Shown here: positions 54,833 through 63,167 of the stretch, piece by piece | How positions within the stretch are numbered: the first letter of the stretch is position 1 | Layout: each line of letters opens with the position of its first letter | Assembly: GCF_029989365.1 (NCBI RefSeq) | Contig: NZ_JAPRAQ010000001.1 | Location: 558,001 to 622,000 of the forward strand | From: Bradyrhizobium sp. Arg816 | GTDB taxonomy: Bacteria; Pseudomonadota; Alphaproteobacteria; Rhizobiales; Xanthobacteraceae | Direction: 5' to 3' | DNA: 64,000 nucleotides | Made by a program: the position numbers and the translations under genes | Notes under the pieces: generated by a model | Seen by the model: the letters and a program-made list of their open reading frames with translations, nothing else | Databases searched by the model: none | What the model was told of the DNA's origin: nothing

Positions 54833-55969
54833 ATGAATAAGCCGAGCAATACATTCGATATCGCCATCGAGCAGGCGTTCGACTTCCTGTCTCCGGAATA
54901 CGCGGCGCTGTTCGACAGCTCTGCCGCGACCGCGTTTCAGCATCCGCTCTGGCTGGACAGCCTCTACGCCAGGCTCGCATCCCATGCAGGCGCGACGCCG
55001 CTGGTCGTCGTGGTCCGCCGCCGTACGACGGGGGCGCTGGTGATGGTGCTGCCCCTGCTCCGAATCCGCCGCGGCCCGATCCGCACCATCGAATTCGCCG
55101 ATTTGCGCGTATCCGACTATCTGGCGCCGGTCTGCAGTCCCGAGGTGTTTGCCAGCCTGCTGGAGGACGAAGTGGCCTGCGCGGAGATAAGGCGCCTCGT
55201 CCGCCCGTTCGACCTGCTCCGCATGACCAAGCTGCCCGACGGACGGCTTCCGATCGAAAGCCTCCTGGGCGCGCCACGCCGGGTCTCGATGGAGACGAAC
55301 GCCTACGCGACCGTTCTCGTCGCCCCGTTCGAGCAATGGCGTGCCAGCGCGCTGGATCGCTCCTATCAGAAGGAGCTCGCCAAGAAATATCGCCAGCTCC
55401 AGAAGAAGGGAGCATTGAGCTTCTCGTGCTGCGACGACAGCGCCTCGATCTCCGAGGCGATGGACGCGATGAAGCAATATCGTGGTCCGCGCTTTCAGGC
55501 CCAGGGCGACGGCGATCTGCTCCAGCGCCCCGAATATTACAGCTTCTATGCCGACGTGGCGGCCCGTGGTCTCGGCTCGTTCGTCCGGCTCTACGCCATG
55601 AAGATGGACGGCGGCGTGATCGCCGCCGTGCTCGGACTGTGCCATCGCGGCAGCTTCCTCGTCATCATGAGCGCCTTCGATATCGACGGGTACAAAAGCC
55701 AGTCCCTGGGTTCTCTGATGTTCGAGCAAGTGGCGAGGGATTGCATCGAGCGCGGCGATCAGATGCTCGACTTCACGATTGGCGACGAGCCGTACAAGAA
55801 ATTGTTCGGCGCCCAGCCCTCGCCGATGTGGATGGTCACGCAGGCCGGCAGCACCGCGGGCGCCATCAGCCTGTTCGCGCTGAAGCAGGCTCCCTGGCTC
55901 AAACTGGCGGCCAAGCGGCTGTCGGATTTCAGGCTCCCGCCGGCCCGCACCCCGACGCCCACGCGCTAA
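54833..55969 (+). CDS. GNAT-type acyltransferase, CelD/BcsL-like
   Basis: The 378-residue cytoplasmic protein has a C-terminal GNAT (Acetyltransf_6/CelD) domain: LDRSYQKELAKKYRQLQKKG, then YYSFYADVAARG and FEQVARDCIERGDQMLDFTIGDEPYKKLFG. These proteins accompany cellulose and exopolysaccharide synthesis genes and are thought to acylate sugar precursors. It is divergent from the O-antigen-ligase-like gene across 231 bp. The acceptor is unknown. Confidence 0.83.
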   Translation: MNKPSNTFDIAIEQAFDFLSPEYAALFDSSAATAFQHPLWLDSLYARLASHAGATPLVVVVRRRTTGALVMVLPLLRIRRGPIRTIEFADLRVSDYLAPVCSPEVFASLLEDEVACAEIRRLVRPFDLLRMTKLPDGRLPIESLLGAPRRVSMETNAYATVLVAPFEQWRASALDRSYQKELAKKYRQLQKKGALSFSCCDDSASISEAMDAMKQYRGPRFQAQGDGDLLQRPEYYSFYADVAARGLGSFVRLYAMKMDGGVIAAVLGLCHRGSFLVIMSAFDIDGYKSQSLGSLMFEQVARDCIERGDQMLDFTIGDEPYKKLFGAQPSPMWMVTQAGSTAGAISLFALKQAPWLKLAAKRLSDFRLPPARTPTPTR

Positions 55970-55990
55970 CCGAAGCGCAAGCGAGGGAGC

Positions 55991-57214
55991 TCAGGCGCGG
56001 AGCGCGCCGCGGACGCGTCCGAGCCAGCCCGGGCGCATCTGATCGACACGATGCGTGAGACTGCGCCGCAGGAAGTGAAACCGGCGCCGCACATCCCATT
56101 CGATATCGTTGCGGGACGTAAGGGCCTGACGGAAGCGCGCCATTTTCAGCGACCGCTGGTCGGCCGCGAGCTTGTCGGGATCGGAATAGAACTGCGAGAT
56201 CTTCTCCGTGCCCATGCCGGCGCTTGCGAGCCAGCGCGGCGCGTAATCCGTGCAAAGGCGATCGACGTCCACCAAGAGGCGGGCGACGCCCGTGCCGGCG
56301 GCGGGACAATTGGTCTGGAACGCATCGCCGATGAGGACGATTCCGGGCTGGAGGTGTCCCTCCACCACGGTCAGATCCATCACCCAGTTCTGCACCTTGT
56401 CGGTCACGTGGAAGTCGCCGAGGTAAGGCCGCAGTCCCGGCAGCAGCCGCAGGACGGTCGCTTCCGGTTCGCGGCGCAGCTCGCGCATGATCGGATCGGT
56501 CGGGTCGCGGAACATAAACAGATTGGCCCGCATGCCCGCAGGCGCCGGAAACAGGCTGAGATAGTCGATGCCGTCAGCGGTGCGCTCGCCGTAACAGGTC
56601 AGCGCCTCGAAATCGAACGGCGTGCCGTCGCGGCGGGCGATCGTGAAGCCGAACGACACCGAATGGCGCTCGGCCAGCACGCGCCGCTTGATGCCGAGCT
56701 TGTAGCCGAGAGCGCCCGCCATGCCTGTGGCGAGCACGACGAGCCGCGCGTCAAGGCGTCGTCCGGACGCAAGCTCGATATGCTGGACATCATCGCCGGG
56801 GCTGATTGCGGTGACTTCGTCGACGATCAGATTGGACGGATCAGGCAGCTGGCTGCGCGCCATGGCAACGAGGCCGGCATAGGAAAACCCGTAAGCCTGG
56901 CCGATGCTGATATCGACGACCTTGCCTTCCCGGATATTGAGCACCCGGTCATACCGGCAGGCGACGTTCTCGAGCGCATGGAGGAAACCCAGCTTGCGGA
57001 ACATCTCCAGCTGCTGGCCACCGAGCTTCTCAACCCGGAATTCGTCCGGATGTACCGCGCGCTTGTCGACGAGTGCGACGCGATGCCCCGCCCGCGCAAG
57101 CACGGATGCGGCGAGCGATCCCGCAAGGCCGCCACCGACGATCGCGATGTCTGCGACGATGGCCGCAGTCGCAGCTGCATCGCTCGGCTCGGTCACGGGT
57201 CTATCCGTCGTCAT
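55991..57214 (-). CDS. FAD-dependent oxidoreductase (monooxygenase/reductase fold)
   Basis: The 407-residue flavoprotein has a dinucleotide fold IAIVGGGLAGSLAASVLARAGH at residues ~22-43 and a second FAD motif LIGDAFQTNCPAAGTGVARLLVD. It belongs to the p-hydroxybenzoate-hydroxylase/geranylgeranyl-reductase superfamily; the specific reaction is not recognisable. It is convergent with the acyltransferase gene (21 bp apart) inside the polysaccharide block and may modify a lipid or sugar there. Confidence 0.8.
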   Translation of the reverse strand: MTTDRPVTEPSDAAATAAIVADIAIVGGGLAGSLAASVLARAGHRVALVDKRAVHPDEFRVEKLGGQQLEMFRKLGFLHALENVACRYDRVLNIREGKVVDISIGQAYGFSYAGLVAMARSQLPDPSNLIVDEVTAISPGDDVQHIELASGRRLDARLVVLATGMAGALGYKLGIKRRVLAERHSVSFGFTIARRDGTPFDFEALTCYGERTADGIDYLSLFPAPAGMRANLFMFRDPTDPIMRELRREPEATVLRLLPGLRPYLGDFHVTDKVQNWVMDLTVVEGHLQPGIVLIGDAFQTNCPAAGTGVARLLVDVDRLCTDYAPRWLASAGMGTEKISQFYSDPDKLAADQRSLKMARFRQALTSRNDIEWDVRRRFHFLRRSLTHRVDQMRPGWLGRVRGALRA

Positions 57215-57685
57215 GGTTCAGGGCTCCACGGTTAACGGTGGTTCCATGTGCAATTCCCTCGCCTGATGTCGTATCGCAGAGCCAAACGCGATCATTTCCG
57301 GCGATTGAGGTTAACGGGTCGCAGGATACATCCGTCGCGGCATGCGCCTTGCTCGGAACGACATCGAAGTACTCTGTCTCGTCAGACCAAGCTGCCGAAT
57401 TCATTCCAGAGAGGCCATTCCAATGCTCGAACCGCCGCAGGCCGGCCGGCTTCGCCCCGCATCGTGCACCGGCATGACATCACGCCGCTTTTCGACCGAG
57501 CCGGTGCCTGCTCAATCTGGCACATCAGGGACGCGGCTGTTTCGCCGTGAAGCAGCGGCGCACGACCTTCGTCGACCATGGACGACGGGACCTGAAGACC
57601 GGGCATTAACACTCGCAATTTTCCGGCATGCTAGGCTCTCGCCATCCTTGCAACGCCCATCTTCGGGGAACGCTGCGCATCTTCG
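57215..57685. other. Gene-free divergent region, 471 bp
   Basis: This region separates the minus-strand FAD oxidoreductase from the plus-strand flippase. Short open frames cross it but show low-complexity Arg/Ser-rich translations typical of non-coding high-GC DNA. I see no IS remnant, hairpin terminator or RNA-like fold. It presumably holds the promoters of both flanking genes. Confidence 0.5.
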
Positions 57686-59032
57686 ATGATCGATTCCATT
57701 GTTCAATTTCTGCGGCGTGACGTCACGCGCGGTGTCGTCGGGACCATCCTCCTGAAGGTTGGCAGCGGCGCGCTCGCGTTTGCGTTGTTCTCGCTCGCCG
57801 CGCGAACGATGACACCCGACGGATTCGGTATCTTTGCGACCTGGCTTTCGGTTGCCCAGATCGCCGCAGTCGTAGGACTGGTCGGTCAGGAAGCGTTGCT
57901 GGTGCGGTTCCTGAACGAATATGAGGTCGGCGACAGGCCCGACCTCACCAAGGGCCTCCTGCTCTCCAGCTTCAGGATCTCCGCCGTCGCGATGCTGATC
58001 GCGATCGCCGCAGTTGCGTTGGTTGCGCACTTCAGAGGGGATTTGTGGCTGCTGATCCTCGCCGTCTCGGCCTACACCGCCGTGAGTGCCGGATTGATGC
58101 TCGGCAGCCAGATCGCGCGCTCGCTGGTCAGCATTATCATGGGCGAAGGCAACCGCGAGTTCTTCTGGCGGGTCATCGTCGTCCTGTTTCTGCTCGCCAC
58201 GCTGTTCGGGCATCGGCAGCTCGATCCCGCCGAGCTGATCGCCGCAATGACGATCGCGATGTCGGTGGGCCTCGTCGCGCAGATCATTGCGATCGTACGG
58301 GTGCTGCCGGATTTGCGCGCGACAACAGCGAGTTCCGAAGCAACGCGCTGGCGATCGAGCGCGCTGCATTTCTGGCTTGCGTCCATCCTTGAAGTCGCGA
58401 ACCAGTATTTCGACGTCATTCTGGTCTACTGGATGCTGGATCCGGCGACCGCCGGCATCTACTTCGCGGCGTCACGCCTCGCCAATATCTTCGCCATGCT
58501 TTCCGCCGCGCTGTACTCGTTCGGCGCGCGCCGGCTTCCTTCGCTGTACTTCAGCAAAAATCACCGGGAATTCGAGCGGACGTTGCAGCTCATGGCGGAA
58601 GTGACCGCGCTTTGCGTGGTCGCAGGCCTCGCCCTGATCTGGGTCGGCGGCCCCTATCTCCTCAACCTGTTCGGGCCGCATTTCACCGAGCAGCACTCGG
58701 TGCTGATCGTGCTCGCGATCGGAACGGCCATTCAGGCCGCGGGCGGTCCGTCGGCGGCGATCCTGCAGTTGACCGGCCATGAACGCATCTACGTTCCCGT
58801 CGTCGCCGCAAATGTCGCATTGAGACTGGGCGGATTCCTCGTCCTGATCCCCTGGCTCGGCGTGCTTGGCGCGGCAATTGCGGCCACCGTGTCGCTGGCG
58901 CTCACGACGATCGCACTCAATGTCTTGTGTCGGCGGCGAACCGGGGTCGATCCTTCGGTTCTCGTGCTGTTGCGCTTCTCGGCGTGGCGACGCGGCCGCT
59001 ATGCGGTTCGCGGCGCCGACTCCGCCGAATAG
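57686..59032 (+). CDS. Polysaccharide flippase (Wzx/MATE-like)
   Basis: The 448-residue membrane protein of the polysaccharide-synthesis/Wzx family has about 12-14 transmembrane segments. VGTILLKVGSGALAFALFSLAARTM at the N-terminus and IYFAASRLANIFAMLSAALYSFGARRLP in the middle are typical. It moves lipid-linked repeat units across the inner membrane. With the ligase/polymerase-like protein and the two glycosyltransferase-like genes downstream it makes a near-complete Wzx/Wzy-type assembly set. Confidence 0.87.
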   Translation: MIDSIVQFLRRDVTRGVVGTILLKVGSGALAFALFSLAARTMTPDGFGIFATWLSVAQIAAVVGLVGQEALLVRFLNEYEVGDRPDLTKGLLLSSFRISAVAMLIAIAAVALVAHFRGDLWLLILAVSAYTAVSAGLMLGSQIARSLVSIIMGEGNREFFWRVIVVLFLLATLFGHRQLDPAELIAAMTIAMSVGLVAQIIAIVRVLPDLRATTASSEATRWRSSALHFWLASILEVANQYFDVILVYWMLDPATAGIYFAASRLANIFAMLSAALYSFGARRLPSLYFSKNHREFERTLQLMAEVTALCVVAGLALIWVGGPYLLNLFGPHFTEQHSVLIVLAIGTAIQAAGGPSAAILQLTGHERIYVPVVAANVALRLGGFLVLIPWLGVLGAAIAATVSLALTTIALNVLCRRRTGVDPSVLVLLRFSAWRRGRYAVRGADSAE

Positions 59033-59262
59033 GCGTCAATCGTACGATCGGCCTGGTTGATCCGCGACGGCGCGCGCAGGTTCCGTTGGTTAACGCGCTC
59101 GCTGCGCACCATCCGGGAATCAGCAGAATTCCCGCGAGAACGCGGCAATCGGCGGCTCGCGCATTAACTCCGTTTGTTGCTAGTCGGTGTCTGCCCGATG
59201 CCTGCATGATAGGTACGGGGTTAAGAAGGTGAAGATTTCGTTTCTTTAGCGGGTCGGGATCC

Positions 59263-60435
59263 GTGCTCCACTACCAGCCGAACAATTTGGGCGAGACGAC
59301 CGCGACAGAACTCGCGCGGCTGAACGGCAGCGAACGAAAGCTGCACGTCCTTCTCGTACAGACCCAGGCCGAGAACGCGGGCGCGCAGGAGATCTCCAGG
59401 CTTCTCGGCGCCGGCCTCTCCGCGCGCGGCCATCGCGTCTCCAACCTGTTTTTCTTCCGCAAATCGGATTCGTTCGACGAGCCGCCCGAGACGTTCTATT
59501 GCGCATCGCGCCGGCCGGGCAATCCGGTTGCGCTGCTGCGGATGCTGTGGACGCTTGGCGGACATATCAGAGCCACGCGGCCTGACGCCGTCCTGACCTT
59601 CCAGCATTTCGGCAACGTCATCGGCGCGGGCGTGACGCGCCTCGTCAGCCGCGCCCCTGTCGTCGCCAATCAGGTTTCATCCGCGCTGTCGATGAGCTGG
59701 CCCGTCCGCACGGCCGACATCGTCATGGGCAGCGTCGGCTTCTTCGACCGCATCACGCTGAACTCGAAGGACATGGAGCGCGAGTATTCGCGCTACCCGC
59801 AGGCCTACCGGTCGCGCATGGTGCATGTCCCGCACGGCTTCGAGGACAAGGCCCTCATCCTGCCGAAGAGCGCCGCACGACAGAAATTCAACCTGCCGCC
59901 GGACCGCGTCCTGCTCGGCTGCGCGGCGAGGCTGCATCCGCACAAGCGGCTCGATGCGGCGATACGCCTGCTGCCGGATGAGCCGTCGTGGCACCTTGCA
60001 CTCGCCGGCCAGGGCGCCGACGAGGCACGACTGCGGCAGCTCGCGGACGAGCTGAACGTCTCGGACCGACTGCATCTGCTCGGCGAAATAGCGCCACGCC
60101 AGATCGCGGATTTTCTCGCCTGTCTCGACATATTCGTGTTTCCGACGCAGGCCGAGACCTTCGGCCTTGCCGCCGTCGAAGCCGCCAACGCCGGCGTTCC
60201 CTCGGTTGTCACCGATCTTCCCGTGCTGCGCGAGGTGCTGTCCTTCGAAGGAAAGCCCACTGCCCTCTTTGTCGATGCTTCAGATCAAGCGAAGCTGTCG
60301 GCTGCCGTCTCCAGACTTCTGACCGACCAAGCACTGAGCGACGAACTGCAACAAAACGCCAAAGGCCTGAGGCTGCGCTATTCGGTCGATGCGATGGTTG
60401 AGGAATACGTTCAAATCCTCAACCAGCTCATCTGA
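59263..60435 (+). CDS. Glycosyltransferase family 4
   Basis: The 390-residue GT-B glycosyltransferase has its N-terminal domain opening with LHVLLVQTQAENAGAQEISRLL. The C-terminal domain carries GCAARLHPHKRLDAAI and the donor-binding E-x7-E motif ETFGLAAVE within FVFPTQAETFG. The GTG at 59263 is the only upstream start. It probably adds a hexose to the lipid-linked repeat unit of the local polysaccharide. It lies 230 bp after the flippase and 29 bp before the next gene. Confidence 0.88.
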   Translation: MLHYQPNNLGETTATELARLNGSERKLHVLLVQTQAENAGAQEISRLLGAGLSARGHRVSNLFFFRKSDSFDEPPETFYCASRRPGNPVALLRMLWTLGGHIRATRPDAVLTFQHFGNVIGAGVTRLVSRAPVVANQVSSALSMSWPVRTADIVMGSVGFFDRITLNSKDMEREYSRYPQAYRSRMVHVPHGFEDKALILPKSAARQKFNLPPDRVLLGCAARLHPHKRLDAAIRLLPDEPSWHLALAGQGADEARLRQLADELNVSDRLHLLGEIAPRQIADFLACLDIFVFPTQAETFGLAAVEAANAGVPSVVTDLPVLREVLSFEGKPTALFVDASDQAKLSAAVSRLLTDQALSDELQQNAKGLRLRYSVDAMVEEYVQILNQLI

Positions 60436-60464
60436 GCCGATGCGTTGGAATAGGTTGGCTCGAC

Positions 60465-62000
60465 ATGATCATCGAGTTTCGCTGCGAACGTGACCATGCG
60501 CGGCGGTGGATGCACCGCCAGTCGCTGTCGATCGACGGCCGGGACGTTCCGGTTCAAATCGCGTGGACCGCAACGGCGGAGCCACGGCCCGCGGGGCTCA
60601 ACGCCCTGTTCGGGCTGGAGCGCGTGGTGCTGCACAAGGGCAGGCATAGCGGCGCCGACGAGCTGAAAATCGATCCCGAACGGACGCAGGCTCGCACCGG
60701 CACGGCCGACGTGATCGTCGATTTCACGAGCACCGCGCGCGATCCGAACAGCTCGGCCCGGCTGTATCTCCGCCCGTTGTTCAACGGGACTGCGGGCGAA
60801 AACGCGGCACTCGCGGCAATTCTCGCCGGCGACCTGCCCGTCATCGAGATCGTCGACGAGGTCGACGGTGCAGTGCTCGACCGCGGCCATCCCTCCGCAG
60901 AAACCGCGGCCGGTTTGAGCGGTGGGCTCGAAACGGTCATGGCGCGAACCCTGACCATGGTGGCGGCCATCCTGTCGGGACGGCCGCGTATCGTGCCGCA
61001 GCTGGCACGCCCGGCCCAAGCCGGCAACGGCCGGCCGCTGGCGGCCTACGTCGTGCGCGGCCTCGCCGTGTCGATCGCCAAGGAGATCTACCGCCTCTGC
61101 TGCTATGCCCCGCATTGGCATGTCGGATGGCGCTTCAAGGATGGCGCGGGCGTCTGGCAGACGGGAGATCTCTCCGGGCCTGGCTGGAACGTTCTTGCCG
61201 ATCCCGGAAACCATTTCTACGCCGATCCCTTCCCCATCACCTGGCAGGGACGAACATTCGTCTACTTCGAAGACCTCGATCACCGGGTTGGAAAAGGCAT
61301 CATTTCGGCAATCGAATTCGGCGACGCCGGCCCGGTCGGCGAGGTCGTACCCGTGCTGGAGGAGCCCTGGCACCTGTCCTATCCGTTCCTGATCGAGGAC
61401 GATGGCGAGTTGTGGATGATCCCGGAGAGCTCGCTCCACGGGGACGTCGCGCTCTACAAATGCATTCGGTTTCCGGACAAATGGGAGCGGCACGCCACGC
61501 TGCTCTCAGGTCTCGAACTGGCTGATGTGACCATCACGCAGCACAACGGTCTGAACTATTTGTTCGGAGCCTGGCGAGACGGAACCGGCGGCTATTCGGA
61601 TTCTCTTGCGATCTATTACGCCGAGCACCTGCTCGGCCCCTGGTTGCCCCATGCCAGCAACCCGGTCCTGATCGATCGCGCAAGCGCGCGACCCGCGGGG
61701 AATTTCGTCACCATCGATGGCAAATTGTGGCGGCCGGTGCAGGATTGCGCCGACGGATATGGCGCAGCGCTCGGCCTCGCGGAAGTGGTCGAACTGTCTC
61801 CGACGACGTTCAAGCAGGTCGTGCGCCACTCCCTCAGACCCGGACCGGCATGGCCCGGTAGAAAGCTGCACACGCTGAACCGCTGCGGCCGGCTCGAGGT
61901 GATCGACGGATCGCGTGTTCAACCCAAGACCCGCGCCTTCGCGAGCAAATTTCCATCGGTCGTCTTGTCCCCGCGAACCAGTCCCCACACCGCCTGCTAA
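60465..62000 (+). CDS. Glucosamine inositolphosphorylceramide transferase N-terminal-domain-like protein
   Basis: The 511-residue protein divides into residues ~1-190, with no strong match by eye (some resemblance to a formyltransferase or sugar-nucleotide-binding fold), and ~200-510, a five-bladed beta-propeller-like region. WHVGWR, ADPFPITWQGRTFVYFEDL, HLSYPFLIEDDGELWMIPES and NYLFGAWRDG match the family named after the N-terminal domain of plant GINT1. In bacteria this domain occurs near exopolysaccharide glycosyltransferases. It is coupled to the GT4 gene (29 bp). A glycosyltransferase or glycan-recognition role is likely. Confidence 0.75.
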   Translation: MIIEFRCERDHARRWMHRQSLSIDGRDVPVQIAWTATAEPRPAGLNALFGLERVVLHKGRHSGADELKIDPERTQARTGTADVIVDFTSTARDPNSSARLYLRPLFNGTAGENAALAAILAGDLPVIEIVDEVDGAVLDRGHPSAETAAGLSGGLETVMARTLTMVAAILSGRPRIVPQLARPAQAGNGRPLAAYVVRGLAVSIAKEIYRLCCYAPHWHVGWRFKDGAGVWQTGDLSGPGWNVLADPGNHFYADPFPITWQGRTFVYFEDLDHRVGKGIISAIEFGDAGPVGEVVPVLEEPWHLSYPFLIEDDGELWMIPESSLHGDVALYKCIRFPDKWERHATLLSGLELADVTITQHNGLNYLFGAWRDGTGGYSDSLAIYYAEHLLGPWLPHASNPVLIDRASARPAGNFVTIDGKLWRPVQDCADGYGAALGLAEVVELSPTTFKQVVRHSLRPGPAWPGRKLHTLNRCGRLEVIDGSRVQPKTRAFASKFPSVVLSPRTSPHTAC

Positions 62001-62029
62001 CGCGTGGCACGACGGACGGCGTGGATCAC

Positions 62030-62079
62030 AACGCCGCCCGTCATCTCGTGTTTCGACCGCTCCCGCGGGAGGCGGCGTT
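62030..62079. terminator. Large stem-loop next to the stop of the ribose-type binding-protein gene
   Basis: AACGCCGCC (62030-62038) pairs perfectly with GGCGGCGTT (62071-62079), with a nested 12-bp palindrome CTCCCGCGGGAG (62060-62071). It sits between convergent genes and abuts the minus-strand stop codon at 62080. There is no T-run, so it may stabilise the 3' end or act with Rho. Confidence 0.4.
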
Positions 62080-63027
62080 CTACTGAGAACGATCCGAGGT
62101 CCAGCCCTTGTACTCGGCGACGTTGTCCCTGGTCACGAGCTTCGAGGGCAGGAGCTCGACGGTCGAGGCCGGCTTCTGGCCGTTGAGAATGCCGACACCC
62201 ACCTGCACCGCACGCCGCGCCATGAAGAACGGATCCTGCGAAGCGGACGCCTGGACCTGCGGCGCCGCCGGATCCTTCAGCGCGGCCTCGATGTCGGGCG
62301 CGCCATCGACCGCGGTGATGACGATGCCGCTGCGGTTTTGCTGGCGCGCCGCGAGATCGGTGCCGATCGCCTGCGGATCGTTGATGGCGAAGATGGCGTC
62401 GATCTTGGAAAAGCGCGTCAGATAGCCCTGCGCGATGGTGAGACCGCCTTCACGCGAGCCTTTGCCGTCCTGGTCGCTGGACAATACCTTGATGCCGGGA
62501 TTCTTCGAGAGAACGTTCTTGCAGCCGACGACGCGGTCGATCACGGCCGAGACCTGCGGCCCGTTCTCGATGATGACGTCGCCCTTGCCCCCTAACTTGT
62601 CAACGATGTACTGGCATGAGATTTCGCCGGCCTGCACGTTGTTCGTGGTTATGGTGGCGTCGGCGCCTTCGGCCGCGGTGTCGACCGCGACGACCACGAT
62701 GCCCGCCGCCTGCGCCTTCTTGATCGCCGGCCCGATCGCCTTGGGATCGCCGGGGTTCAACAGGATCAGGTCGACGCCGGCGGCAATGAAATTGTCGATC
62801 TGGGTGACCTGCTTGCCGAGGTCGTATTCGAAGCCGACCGTCGTGATCTTCACATTGGGATTGGTCTTCCTGGCCTCGAACTCGGCGCCCTTCGACAGCG
62901 CGACGAAGAACGGGTTGCCCATCGAACCCAGCGAGACGCCGATCGATTTGAGTTCCTTGGCGAAGGATGGCGCTGTGCTTAGGGCAAGCGCCATCGCGGC
63001 GCCGGCGAGCGTGATCGTCTTCAACAT
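62080..63027 (-). CDS. Sugar ABC transporter substrate-binding protein (RbsB-like)
   Basis: The 315-residue periplasmic binding protein has a signal peptide (MLKTITLAGAAMALALS, cleavage after SFA near residue 23). The ribose/autoinducer family fold follows: SIGVSLGSMGNPFFVALSKG, INDPQAIGTDLAARQQ and GVGILNGQKP. It is expressed downstream of the RbsC-like permease and supplies its substrate, a monosaccharide or polyol. The regulator and ATPase are presumably beyond the window edge. Confidence 0.9.
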   Translation of the reverse strand: MLKTITLAGAAMALALSTAPSFAKELKSIGVSLGSMGNPFFVALSKGAEFEARKTNPNVKITTVGFEYDLGKQVTQIDNFIAAGVDLILLNPGDPKAIGPAIKKAQAAGIVVVAVDTAAEGADATITTNNVQAGEISCQYIVDKLGGKGDVIIENGPQVSAVIDRVVGCKNVLSKNPGIKVLSSDQDGKGSREGGLTIAQGYLTRFSKIDAIFAINDPQAIGTDLAARQQNRSGIVITAVDGAPDIEAALKDPAAPQVQASASQDPFFMARRAVQVGVGILNGQKPASTVELLPSKLVTRDNVAEYKGWTSDRSQ

Positions 63028-63127
63028 TGGCTTCCTCCCTGGTCTGTATTCTTATCCGGCACGGCAGACCAGTTGCCGCAACGGAACCTCGCATCACACC
63101 ATGCGCACTCAGGTGCGCGCCGAACCC

Positions 63128-63167
63128 TTTCAGGTTCTGGCAGAGCCTTTCACGTTCTGGCGGAGCC
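63128..63167. repeat. 20-bp tandem duplication across the permease stop codon
   Basis: TTTCAGGTTCTGGCAGAGCC (63128-63147) is followed directly by TTTCACGTTCTGGCGGAGCC (63148-63167); 18 of 20 bases agree. The second copy carries the permease stop (63150-63152) and the first lies just downstream in the intergenic gap. It looks like a slippage duplication. Confidence 0.75.

Noticed and set aside
57342..57689. 115-codon frame in the 471-bp gap before the flippase gene
   Set aside because: The translation is low-complexity and Arg/Ser/Pro-rich, overlaps other equally long frames, and has no ribosome site or recognisable domain.
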